64,000 bases of DNA from Hydrotalea sandarakina (lineage in GTDB: Bacteria; Bacteroidota; Bacteroidia; Chitinophagales; Chitinophagaceae). The notes below the pieces were generated by a model. The model ran no database searches. It saw only the letters and a program-made list of their open reading frames with translations, and was not told the origin of the DNA. Each line of letters opens with the position of its first letter. The stretch's first letter is position 1. Positions 16,913 to 25,067 of the stretch are shown piece by piece. The stretch spans positions 451,736 through 515,735 of the forward strand of contig NZ_QKZV01000002.1 in assembly GCF_003254115.1 (NCBI RefSeq), given 5' to 3'. The position numbers and the translations under genes are program-made.

Positions 16913-18835
16913 ATGATTATTTACAAACAATTAAACGCTGATGCACAGGAGCCTGCATCTGGTGCTGCTCAGGAAGCAGTGCAAGAACAAGCTACAGCGA
17001 CAACAACTGCACCTGTGGCCGAGCCTGTTGTAGAAACAGCTCATGATGATTTTGACTGGAGTGTAGACAAACGTAATGTAAGTACTTACACTTCTGATGA
17101 AAAAGCCAAATACGACAAAGTGTATGAAAACACGTTCGTACAAATTGAAGATGGCGAAATTTTACAAGGCGATGTAGTTGCCTTAACTAAAACCGATGCT
17201 GTAATTAATATTGGTTTTAAAAGTGATGGCTTGGTTTCTTTAAACGAATTCCGCGATATGCCGGGCTTAAAAGTTGGCGATAAAGTGGAAGTAATGGTGG
17301 TTGAAAAAGAAGACCGCAATGGAAACTTACACCTTAGTCGCAAATCAGCTCGTATTTTCCGTGCCTGGGAAAAAATTGTTGAAGTTCATAAAACCGGCGA
17401 AGTGGTTACAGGTACCGTTACATCTAAAACAAAAGGTGGCTTAATTGTAGATGTATTTGGAATGGAAACTTTCTTACCCGGCTCTCAAATTGATGTTAAG
17501 CCTGTAACTGATTACGATCAGTTTGTTGGTAAAACAATGGAATTTAAAGTGGTTAAAATAAATGAAACCATTAAGAATGCCGTAGTATCTCACAAAGCCT
17601 TAATTGAAAGTGATATTGAAGCGCAACGTGCTGAAATCATGAGTAAATTAGAAAAAGGTCAGGTATTGGAAGGTACTGTTAAAAACATTACCGACTTCGG
17701 TGCCTTTATGGATTTGGGCGGCTTAGATGGTTTATTGTACATTACCGATATTTCTTGGGGAAGAATTTCTCATCCATCTGAAGTAGTTAAAATGGATCAG
17801 AAATTACAAGTTGTTGTTTTAGACTTTGATGATGATAAAAAACGTATCAGCTTAGGTTTAAAACAATTAACTCCGCATCCTTGGGATGTATTACCGGCTG
17901 ATTTAGTAGAAGGTGCTGTAGTGAAAGGTAAAGTGGTGAATATTGAAGATTATGGTGCATTCCTTGAAATTCAACCCGGTGTTGAAGGCTTAGTTCACGT
18001 TTCAGAAATTACATGGGCTAATACACCTATTAATGCTAAAGAATTCTTTAAACTGGGTGATGAATACGAAGCTAAAGTAGTTACTTTAGATAAAGAAGCT
18101 CGCAAAATGAGTCTGTCAATTAAACAAATGACAGAAGACCCATGGAGCACTATCGAAACCAAATTTGCAGAAGGAAGTAAGCACAAAGGTTTGGTTAAAA
18201 ACATTACTCCTTACGGCGTATTTGTTGAGTTAGAAGCCGGTATTGGTGGAATGATTCACATTAGCGACTTAAGCTGGTTAAAACGCTTTAACCACCCAAG
18301 TGAATATGTAAAAGTTGGTGATTATATTGATACCATCATTCTTGGAATTGATAAAGAGAACAGAAAATTACAATTAGGACATAAACAATTAGAGGAAGAT
18401 CCTTGGAATGCTTTAGAAGAAACCTTTGGTGTAGGTACTGTACATGAGGGCACTGTTATTCGTAAAGATGATAAAGGTGCTATTGTGCAATTACCCTATG
18501 GCTTGGAAGGTTTTGCGCCCAATCGTCATTTAGTAAAAGAAGATGGTAAATCAGTTGGCGCTGACGAAACCGCTCAATTTATTGTAATTGAGTTTGACAG
18601 AAATGAAAAGCGCATTGTATTAAGTCATAGCAAAATATGGGAACAAGCTCAAGCAGAAGAAAAAGAAGCTGTTAAGAAAGAAGCAAAAGCTGAAGCTGAA
18701 AAAACCAAAAAGGCTGTGAAGAATATTCAAAGCAAGGTTGAAAAAGCTACCCTTGGTGACTTAGGTGCCTTAGCTGATATTCGCGCTAAACTTGAAGGTG
18801 ACGAAAAAGAGGGCGATAACAAAGACAACAAATAA
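16913..18835 (+). CDS. rpsA: 30S ribosomal protein S1
   Basis: Large RNA-binding protein that helps structured or leaderless mRNAs onto the ribosome, relevant in a phylum that hardly uses Shine-Dalgarno sequences. The 640 residues have an acidic Ala/Glu/Thr-rich N-terminal extension (about residues 8-45) and six S1 repeats. Well-formed repeats include GTVKNITDFGAFMDLGGLDG, GKVVNIEDYGAFLEIQPGVE and GLVKNITPYGVFVELEAGIG. A Lys/Glu-rich coiled tail follows at about 575-640. A longer frame opening at TTG 16880 would begin inside the promoter, so ATG 16913 is used. Confidence 0.95.
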   Translation: MIIYKQLNADAQEPASGAAQEAVQEQATATTTAPVAEPVVETAHDDFDWSVDKRNVSTYTSDEKAKYDKVYENTFVQIEDGEILQGDVVALTKTDAVINIGFKSDGLVSLNEFRDMPGLKVGDKVEVMVVEKEDRNGNLHLSRKSARIFRAWEKIVEVHKTGEVVTGTVTSKTKGGLIVDVFGMETFLPGSQIDVKPVTDYDQFVGKTMEFKVVKINETIKNAVVSHKALIESDIEAQRAEIMSKLEKGQVLEGTVKNITDFGAFMDLGGLDGLLYITDISWGRISHPSEVVKMDQKLQVVVLDFDDDKKRISLGLKQLTPHPWDVLPADLVEGAVVKGKVVNIEDYGAFLEIQPGVEGLVHVSEITWANTPINAKEFFKLGDEYEAKVVTLDKEARKMSLSIKQMTEDPWSTIETKFAEGSKHKGLVKNITPYGVFVELEAGIGGMIHISDLSWLKRFNHPSEYVKVGDYIDTIILGIDKENRKLQLGHKQLEEDPWNALEETFGVGTVHEGTVIRKDDKGAIVQLPYGLEGFAPNRHLVKEDGKSVGADETAQFIVIEFDRNEKRIVLSHSKIWEQAQAEEKEAVKKEAKAEAEKTKKAVKNIQSKVEKATLGDLGALADIRAKLEGDEKEGDNKDNK

Positions 18836-18856
18836 AATTTGTTGATGAATATTAAA

Positions 18857-18897
18857 AAAAGCGGTTGCTTCTTAGGAAGTAGCCGCTTTTATTTTTT
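18857..18897 (+). terminator. Strong terminator after rpsA
   Basis: A 15-bp stem (18857-18871 with 18876-18890, two G-U pairs) with tetraloop TTAG is followed by ATTTTTT. It is flanked by A and T runs, so it may also act for the convergent gene. Confidence 0.92.
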
Positions 18898-18947
18898 ACA
18901 AATCCACACCTCGCATATATCAATATTTTTTATGCTTAATTAAAATT

Positions 18948-20516
18948 TTAATTTGTTATTTGATATCTTCTTTTTTTGCTTTGTTGATATTTGTTATAAA
19001 TTACGTTACTCATTGTTGTATTATAAACTTTCGATTCAAGCCATGAAATAATATCTAAATAAGCAAAGGCTCTTGTTTCAAATCTGTTTTTTTCCAGGTG
19101 CTTAATCTTTGATAACAAAATGGTTAGTTCTTCATGCATTTTAACTTTTCCGGCATAGAATGATCTTCGTAAAAAACCAAAAATTTCCTCTTCTACAATG
19201 GTTAGATTTTGCATCTTGGCCATATAACGATACACCGATTTAATCAGTGAATCCATAATATCTAAATTCCCCAACTCGTAATGAGCCAACAAATGCATTA
19301 AGCGTGCATAGCATTGCAAATCGTTCCGCAACGAAAAATTATCATTAATAATTTTTTGCAGATAATCAATGCATTTAGCAAACTGCCTGCTACCAAAATA
19401 TAACGATGCAATTTTATAATTAAAAACTAAAATACGATGTGCATCAATGAATCTTTCCAATTTCTGCATTTCGGTTTCCATTTCAGGAACCATGGTTAAA
19501 CCTTCTTCAAACGTACCGGTCATTAAGTGCCAGTTTATTTTTGCGCTGTATATGTAAATGAAAGTTTGCGTTCTAAAATTATCGTGCTTGTTAGCCACTT
19601 CACTTTTTGCAAAAGCCTCAAATCGTTTCAATGTAATTTGAAATTTTTCATAATTTCTTAAATCGAAATGTGCATTTAATAAGTTATGAATACCTTTAAT
19701 AAAATGGCCGGTTTCAACGGCAATCATGTTAGGATGTTCATCAAACAGTGTTAGCCATTTTTCGGAATAGCGATAATACATTAAAAAATCTTGCCTAATA
19801 AAAGCATACCAAGTATAGCTTTGGTATAAATATAAACGTTCATAAAATCCGTTTAACCGAAAGGCATTAGGCGGCAAATTTTCTTTAAAAAACATTTTAA
19901 CATCTGTTTCATCCTGTTCATTGCGGGCATGGCCATTTTTGATGTACCAGGTATATAAATGCAAGGCAAGGTTTGACAATGCAGAAACTTGCGTAACATG
20001 TTCACTAACCTTAATAGCTTCAGCTGTTATTTGCATTGTTTTACCCGGCATACTTCGGGTAATATGCAAGGTTTCAATTTTTTTCTCCAGCGATAGAACC
20101 TGGGTCATGAAATTGAATTTGTTGGCTGCAATAGCTATTTCCCTAGCCCGTTCCAATATTTTAAGACTTTGCAAGAAAAGCCCTTTGTTATAAAGAATGC
20201 GTGCATAGTCTAATTGTTCATTCAACTGCAAATCAATACTGTCTGCACTTTTCAACAATCTTAAACTTGCTAACACTTGTTTGTATAAATGTGTTTTTAA
20301 ATTGGCTAATTGAGGTTTGCTAATATTATTTAGTCGCTTTAATAAAAGTTTTTCATCATAATCCTGCATTTTTTCAAGCGCATCAAATAGTTGCACTACT
20401 TTTAAATCTTCTTTAGTTGAACTCCGTTTAATATATAATTTAAAATGCCGTTTTTCCGACTTTTCTAGTGATTGAATCAGCAGGAATAAAGCATCTGAAT
20501 TTCTGTTGGGCATCAT
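18948..20516 (-). CDS. Conserved-looking helical protein of unknown function
   Basis: About 522 residues, almost entirely alpha-helical in composition, with no signal peptide and no membrane segment. I recognise no catalytic motif. The spacing of hydrophobic and aromatic residues (for example FLQSLKILERAREIAIAANK and FAKCIDYLQKIINDNFSLRN) suggests a TPR- or SPO-like superhelix used for protein binding. The N-terminus MMPNRNSDALFLLIQSLEKS is taken from the ATG at 20516. A longer frame to 20561 adds 15 residues of poor quality. It stands alone, convergent with rpsA and back to back with the small RNA at 20641. Function unknown. Confidence 0.72.
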   Translation of the reverse strand: MMPNRNSDALFLLIQSLEKSEKRHFKLYIKRSSTKEDLKVVQLFDALEKMQDYDEKLLLKRLNNISKPQLANLKTHLYKQVLASLRLLKSADSIDLQLNEQLDYARILYNKGLFLQSLKILERAREIAIAANKFNFMTQVLSLEKKIETLHITRSMPGKTMQITAEAIKVSEHVTQVSALSNLALHLYTWYIKNGHARNEQDETDVKMFFKENLPPNAFRLNGFYERLYLYQSYTWYAFIRQDFLMYYRYSEKWLTLFDEHPNMIAVETGHFIKGIHNLLNAHFDLRNYEKFQITLKRFEAFAKSEVANKHDNFRTQTFIYIYSAKINWHLMTGTFEEGLTMVPEMETEMQKLERFIDAHRILVFNYKIASLYFGSRQFAKCIDYLQKIINDNFSLRNDLQCYARLMHLLAHYELGNLDIMDSLIKSVYRYMAKMQNLTIVEEEIFGFLRRSFYAGKVKMHEELTILLSKIKHLEKNRFETRAFAYLDIISWLESKVYNTTMSNVIYNKYQQSKKRRYQITN

Positions 20517-20626
20517 GTATATTTTTGTGTGAAACGCTTTATTTATGCGGGTTTGGCACAATTTATTTATTTTTTACCATAATAAAATCATGCCTAACTT
20601 AATTTCCCGCAATAAAAAACCCATCT

Positions 20627-20634
20627 TACTTTTG
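20627..20634 (+). promoter_or_regulatory. Promoter -7 element of the small RNA
   Basis: TACTTTTG, identical to the rpsA -7 element, on the + strand with no protein gene downstream on that strand for 1 kb. The -33 region at about 20603-20607 reads ATTTCC, only a partial match to TTTG. Transcription is expected to start near 20640. Confidence 0.6.
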
Positions 20635-20640
20635 CATAGT

Positions 20641-20806
20641 GAAGATGAGTTAAGGTATTGAAGCAATCGTTAAAGAGGCAAATCGTTAGAGGCAAAATCT
20701 TCGAGAAGTTTATTAAAAACTTCTTTTAAAAAGAATTCTAAGAATTTTCATATGGCAAGCAATCGTTAGAGGTCGTTCTGTTTCTACAGGATGGCCCTTT
20801 TTTTTA
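20641..20806 (+). ncRNA. Putative small RNA with three repeated motifs
   Basis: Between two genes on the minus strand, a + strand promoter is followed by about 165 nt and an excellent terminator, with no open frame of note. The motif AATCGTTAGAGG occurs at 20681-20692 and 20761-20772, and with two extra A as AATCGTTAAAGAGG at 20665-20678. No complement of the motif exists in the RNA, so the copies should stay single-stranded. GAAGAT (20641-20646) can pair with ATCTTC (20697-20702), enclosing copies 1 and 2. A hairpin AGAAGTTT/AAACTTCT (20704-20724) comes next, then copy 3, then the terminator. It does not look like 6S, SRP RNA, tmRNA or RNase P. A trans-acting or sponge RNA is the inference. 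Confidence 0.6.
20771..20805 (+). terminator. Terminator of the small RNA
   Basis: An 11-bp stem GGTCGTTCTGT/ACAGGATGGCC (20771-20781 with 20786-20796, three G-U pairs) with loop TTCT is followed by CTTTTTTTT. The polarity of the T-run shows that transcription is on the + strand. Confidence 0.85.
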
Positions 20807-20877
20807 AAGGCACAGCAAGTTAAAGATAATTTAACATATTCCAAATATTTTTTCCCTTTTTATCAAAATTTAAATAA

Positions 20878-21534
20878 TTACAACCCATTTAAATGTAATG
20901 TGCCAAAATTTTGTAATGAACTTATTTTTAAATCAGCTGCAGCCCAACGTTCTTCCTTTTGCTGGTGATACATGGGTATAACAACACACTTCATTCTGGC
21001 TGCTTTTGCAGCAATCATGCCGTTAAAAGAATCTTCAAAACAAATACATTCTGTTGGATGGGCATTTAATGCTGAAGCACAATTTAAATAAACTTCAGGA
21101 TGTGGTTTGCCATATTGTAAATGCTCGGCAGAGGCAGTTGCTTGAATAACATTTTTTATGTTTAACTGGTCTATAACCTGTTCAATAATAAACATGGGTG
21201 AAGAAGAAGCCAAGCCAATTTTAAAAGACCTAGATTGGAAAAAATTAAAAATATAGGGTACACCCGGCATTGGTTTACCTTTGTCTGCAATTTTTTTTGC
21301 AACTGAATTCAGGATGTTTTTTTCGGCAATAGCTACTTCCGATTCAGGAATTTTAAATAATTGAAACCATGTACTTACAAATTCATGTGTACGTAAACCT
21401 GTTGTAGTATGGTATTGTGTTTCTGAAAGATGAATGTTGTATTGTTCAAAAACTTCGTCTGCTGCTTCTTTCCATAATGGCTCACTATCAATTAATAAAC
21501 CATCCATATCAAAAATAACTGTATTCAATGCCAT
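20878..21534 (-). CDS. HAD-family sugar phosphatase (HxpB/YniC-like)
   Basis: Phosphatase of the haloacid dehalogenase superfamily with a beta-phosphoglucomutase-type helical cap, cytosolic. The 218 residues show motif I FDMDGLLIDSEPLW (nucleophile Asp and acid Asp), motif II GLASSSPMF, motif III GKPHPEVYL (Lys) and motif IV CFEDSFNGMIAA (Asp pair). The sequence is closest to the hexitol-phosphatase / 2-deoxyglucose-6-phosphatase group. The mutase reaction is less likely but cannot be excluded without a search. It is transcribed alone, with a possible promoter just upstream. Confidence 0.85.
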   Translation of the reverse strand: MALNTVIFDMDGLLIDSEPLWKEAADEVFEQYNIHLSETQYHTTTGLRTHEFVSTWFQLFKIPESEVAIAEKNILNSVAKKIADKGKPMPGVPYIFNFFQSRSFKIGLASSSPMFIIEQVIDQLNIKNVIQATASAEHLQYGKPHPEVYLNCASALNAHPTECICFEDSFNGMIAAKAARMKCVVIPMYHQQKEERWAAADLKISSLQNFGTLHLNGL

Positions 21535-21545
21535 TATTTTTTGTG

Positions 21546-21553
21546 CAAATTTA
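21546..21553 (-). promoter_or_regulatory. Possible -7 element before the HAD phosphatase gene
   Basis: Reads TAAATTTG on the minus strand and fits TAnnTTTG. It lies only 11 nt before the ATG (21534), which would leave a very short leader. Confidence 0.35.
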
Positions 21554-21674
21554 TTCTAATGGTCGGAAGAACATGTTTTTCAAACTGTAATTTTCTAAAT
21601 CTAATTATGAAGTGTTAAGGAATCTTAACAATTGCTATATTGTGCAGCTTATTTTCTAAAATCTAACTACGTAC

Positions 21675-22430
21675 ATGCCCTTTACTGAAAAGCTAAAGCA
21701 TATAAAATTGTTACGCAAACTTATTTATGTCATTATTGGCATAATAACCTATCCTGTAATTGCCATATTTAATAAATTAAAAATTGAAGGAACGGAATAC
21801 GTTGCTTCATTACCCAAAAAAAATGTGTTATTTGTTAGCAATCATCAAACCTATTTTGCAGATGTAATGGTTTTTATTCATATATTCTGTGCTATTAAAT
21901 GGCGGAAGAAAAATAGATTGGGTATTCCATTTTATTTGCTCAATCCTTTCACTCGTGTATATTTTGTAGCTGCAGAAGAAACCATGCGTACCAATTGGTT
22001 AACACGCTTGTTTATTTTGGCCGGTGCATTAACCGTAAAACGTACTTGGCGCTATGAATCAACCGAAATTCGAAGAAATTTAGATCCTTCTGATACGCGA
22101 AAAATTCAAAAGGCTTTAGAAAAAAATTGGGTTATTACTTTTCCTCAGGGAACTACTAAACCATTTGCACCGGGAAGAAAAGGTACAGCACACATTATTA
22201 AAAACAGTAAACCCATTGTTGTGCCGGTAGTTATTAATGGCTTCTGGCGTGCATTCAATAAAAAGGGTTTAAAAATGAAAAAAAGAGGTGTGCAATTATC
22301 CATAACATTTAAACCCCCTTTGGTTATAAATTATGAGGATAGTGTTGATGATATTTTAGGACAAGTGATGGATGCCATTGAACAAAGCAAAAAGTATATG
22401 CTAAAAGGGGCACATCATAGAAATAGCTAA
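21675..22430 (+). CDS. Lysophospholipid acyltransferase family protein
   Basis: Membrane-associated glycerolipid acyltransferase (PlsC type), probably adding an acyl chain to lysophosphatidate or a related lipid. The 251 residues start with an amphipathic/hydrophobic segment (LLRKLIYVIIGIITYPVIAI). The catalytic block NHQTYFAD gives the H-x4-D motif. The substrate-binding block is FPQGTTKPFAPGRKG, with Q where classical PlsC has E (FPQGT versus FPEGT). PIVVPVVINGFW is the late strand. It converges with the thioesterase gene, leaving five bases between the stops. Confidence 0.85.
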   Translation: MPFTEKLKHIKLLRKLIYVIIGIITYPVIAIFNKLKIEGTEYVASLPKKNVLFVSNHQTYFADVMVFIHIFCAIKWRKKNRLGIPFYLLNPFTRVYFVAAEETMRTNWLTRLFILAGALTVKRTWRYESTEIRRNLDPSDTRKIQKALEKNWVITFPQGTTKPFAPGRKGTAHIIKNSKPIVVPVVINGFWRAFNKKGLKMKKRGVQLSITFKPPLVINYEDSVDDILGQVMDAIEQSKKYMLKGAHHRNS

Positions 22431-22435
22431 CTGTT

Positions 22436-22948
22436 TTATTTGTTGAATAGTGCTTTTAATTCATTGGCATCATCGGGCTTCATTTTGCCGGCCAAAATAA
22501 GTCGCAATTGTCTTCTGCGTAAAGCCCCTTCATATAATTTAATTTCCTCTTCGGTTTCAGGAATAATAGGTGGAACAGGCCTTGGTTTTCCGTTGGGGTC
22601 TAATGCAACAAAGGTGAAATAAGCTTCATTGCTTTCATATTGATATTGGTGCACACTGTCTTCTCCCCAAACTTTTAAATGTATTTCCATTGAAGTGTTA
22701 AACGAACGGGTTACTTTGGCTTCAATGTGTACAATGTTTCCAAGTTTAATGGGGTTTTTAAAACTAATATTATCAACACTGGCGGTCATTGATGGTGTAT
22801 TACTGTGCTTCATAGCAGCCAATGCAGCAGCAATATCCATCCAATACATTAATCTGCCGCCCATTAAGTTACCAAAGCTGTTGGTATCGTTGGGTAATAC
22901 TAATTCATTCATTACGGTGAAGCTGTTGCCGGCTGTTCTTCCTTGCAT
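22436..22948 (-). CDS. Acyl-CoA thioesterase (hotdog fold)
   Basis: Hydrolyses acyl-CoA to fatty acid and CoA in the cytosol. The 170 residues hold the YciA/ACOT-type signature: ELVLPNDTNSFGNLMGGRLM, then YWMDIAAALAAMKHS, where the Asn-Leu-Met-Gly-Gly and Asp positions form the active site. A second block is VDNISFKNPIKLGNIVHIEA, and the C-terminal tail (about residues 125-170) is charged and helical. Its neighbour is an acyltransferase on the opposite strand, both in lipid metabolism. The chain-length preference cannot be read from sequence. Confidence 0.87.
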   Translation of the reverse strand: MQGRTAGNSFTVMNELVLPNDTNSFGNLMGGRLMYWMDIAAALAAMKHSNTPSMTASVDNISFKNPIKLGNIVHIEAKVTRSFNTSMEIHLKVWGEDSVHQYQYESNEAYFTFVALDPNGKPRPVPPIIPETEEEIKLYEGALRRRQLRLILAGKMKPDDANELKALFNK

Positions 22949-23005
22949 GGCTAATTATTTGGCTGCGAAGATAATATAAGCAATTGTTTTATAACAGATG
23001 TAATA

Positions 23006-24106
23006 TTAAATTGTAATATTTTCCAGTGTTTTTAAAAAGTTTTCATCAACCGTAGCACCTAACCCAGGGGTTTCAGTGGCTGTTAGCAGCATACCATTGT
23101 TATAGTTCACTCCGTTTATTACCGGATCTTCCAAATGTCCTAAAAGGCAGGTATCTAAATCGAAATAGTGAATATTGGGTTGTGAAACAGCAAAGTGTAC
23201 CATGGCCGTTAATGCCAAGCGGCTTTCTAGCATACCTCCCATCATACAGGGAATATGGTGTAAAGAAGCTAAATCATGAATAGCTAACCCTTCTAAAATT
23301 CCCCCGCTTTTAGAAAATTTGATATTGATGGAATGACAAGATTTTGTTCTGATTATTCGATTAGCATCTTTGCTTGTAAATACACTTTCATCGGCCATAA
23401 TAGGTATGGTTGATTGTTGGCAAAGCTCGGGTAATAAATCATCATTGTATTTTGCCATAGGTTGTTCGCAAAATTCAATTTTGTATTCGGCTAATTTGTT
23501 TAATATAAATTTTGCATCAGCAGGTTCCCAACCTTGGTTTGCATCAATTCTAATAGTTGGTGTATAGCCAATAGCATTGCGTATTTGTTTAATTCGTTCA
23601 ATATCCGCTTCTTTATCTTTTCCAAGTTTTACTTTTATACAACGTACCCCCTTTTGTGTAAAATCAACAGCACTGTTTGCCATTGCTTCAGGTGTATCAA
23701 TGCCTATAGTTAGGTCGCTTTCAATGGTTTTGTTTTTGCCGCCTAAATAGGCATACAAGGGAAGTTGTTGGTATTGGGAAGCAATATCATACAAAGCCAT
23801 GTCAAATGCGCTTTTTATGGTGTAATTGCCGGCTACATGGTTGTGCAATTCTTGTAATCGTTCTTTAATTTCAAGCGGATTTTTATTTTTCCAGATACCT
23901 GCAAAATCTTTTGCCAGTGCATAACAACTGTTTTGTGTTTCGCCTACAATCATCGGAAAAGCAGAGCATTCACCCCAACCAATAATACCTTCATTTGTAA
24001 AAATTTTTATAAGAATATTTTGTGCAAAGTGCATGGTTCCTGTAGCAATTGTAAATGGCACCATGGGTATGGAATATTTGTAAATAGCTATATTTTGAAT
24101 TTTCAT
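23006..24106 (-). CDS. Dipeptide epimerase (enolase superfamily)
   Basis: Probably an L-Ala-D/L-Glu epimerase, which recycles murein peptides. The 366 residues have the N-terminal capping domain and the TIM barrel with catalytic Lys in VKLGKD (KxK region), metal ligands Asp in RIDANQGW, Glu in FCEQPMAK and Asp in IMADESVF, and the second catalytic Lys in INIKFSKSGGI. GRAVE features of mandelate racemase or muconate cycloisomerase cannot be excluded, but the motif set fits the YcjG/YkfB group. Peptidoglycan-related genes (LysM protein, NamZ) occur elsewhere in the window. It is transcribed alone. Confidence 0.82.
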   Translation of the reverse strand: MKIQNIAIYKYSIPMVPFTIATGTMHFAQNILIKIFTNEGIIGWGECSAFPMIVGETQNSCYALAKDFAGIWKNKNPLEIKERLQELHNHVAGNYTIKSAFDMALYDIASQYQQLPLYAYLGGKNKTIESDLTIGIDTPEAMANSAVDFTQKGVRCIKVKLGKDKEADIERIKQIRNAIGYTPTIRIDANQGWEPADAKFILNKLAEYKIEFCEQPMAKYNDDLLPELCQQSTIPIMADESVFTSKDANRIIRTKSCHSINIKFSKSGGILEGLAIHDLASLHHIPCMMGGMLESRLALTAMVHFAVSQPNIHYFDLDTCLLGHLEDPVINGVNYNNGMLLTATETPGLGATVDENFLKTLENITI

Positions 24107-24239
24107 ACTTTTTAAATTATGATTTTATGATGTAGTGTTGATGTAAATATAGCATGGGTTATTTTAAGATAGCTGCAACACTAAAGTGTTTTTCATTGAA
24201 AGCAATTACTTTACGAAAAAGAAGCCTGATATTTGTGTT

Positions 24240-24914
24240 ATGGATGCAACTGTATTAAAACAATTAGCGGCCGAGAAAGCAGTAGAGTATGTAAAAAACG
24301 GCATGGTAGTAGGTTTGGGAACCGGCAGTACTGCCTATTGGGCCATTCAATTTTTGGCCAAACGAATTCAGCAGGGATTATCTATTCAATGCATCGCCAC
24401 TTCTACTCAAAGTGATGAACTTGCTCGATCATTGGGCATACCAATGACTAATTTTGCAGACATACAAACAATTGATATTACCATTGATGGTGCTGATGAA
24501 ACCACCAGTGATAAACAACTCATAAAAGGCGGTGGAGCTGCATTACTTCGCGAAAAAATTGTTGCCGCTGCTACTAAATTTTATATCATTATAGTAGATG
24601 AAAATAAGGTAGTTGAAAAATTAGGAAAATTTAAAATTCCTATTGAAGTAGTGCCTTTTGGCTATGAAGCTACCATGCGGAAAATTCAGCAATTGGGTGC
24701 TAATGTAGCCGTTCGTTTAAACAAAGCGGGTAAAATATTAGAAACCGATAATCATAATTTTATTATTGATGCCGATTTTGGGTTAATAGAGCACCCACAA
24801 AAACTGCATCAGCAAATTAATGAAATAGTTGGTGTGGTTGAAAATGGGTTATTCATTAACATGGCAAATATTGTGATTGTTGCCCATGCAAATGGCACCA
24901 TTGAAGTATTATAA
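24240..24914 (+). CDS. rpiA: Ribose-5-phosphate isomerase A
   Basis: Interconverts ribose 5-phosphate and ribulose 5-phosphate in the pentose phosphate pathway. The 224 residues show MVVGLGTGSTAYWAIQFL (phosphate loop), TSTQSDELARSLGI, TIDGADETT, KGGGAALLREKIVA (catalytic Glu) and IIVDENKVVEKLGKF (Lys). The frame is open from 24186, but the ATG at 24240 gives the standard start MDATVLKQLAAEKA. Confidence 0.94.
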   Translation: MDATVLKQLAAEKAVEYVKNGMVVGLGTGSTAYWAIQFLAKRIQQGLSIQCIATSTQSDELARSLGIPMTNFADIQTIDITIDGADETTSDKQLIKGGGAALLREKIVAAATKFYIIIVDENKVVEKLGKFKIPIEVVPFGYEATMRKIQQLGANVAVRLNKAGKILETDNHNFIIDADFGLIEHPQKLHQQINEIVGVVENGLFINMANIVIVAHANGTIEVL

Positions 24915-25067
24915 ATAGTGGCTCACCGCTATGCACAATTTTCGCACATTGAATCATACAAATAGACGATTTATTGTATTTTAATTGTAAATTTTGATTT
25001 AAAAAACATTTCTCATTTTTTACTTTACCATTTGCATGCGATATTCGCATCACGAACAATTGTTAGT

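Noticed and set aside
20641-20806. 6S RNA, tmRNA, SRP RNA or CRISPR for the three-copy element
   Set aside because: There is no long closing stem of 6S, no SRP tetraloop block, no tRNA-like ends, and the three copies have irregular spacing (16 and 80 nt), unlike a CRISPR array. A remote 6S-like class cannot be fully excluded.
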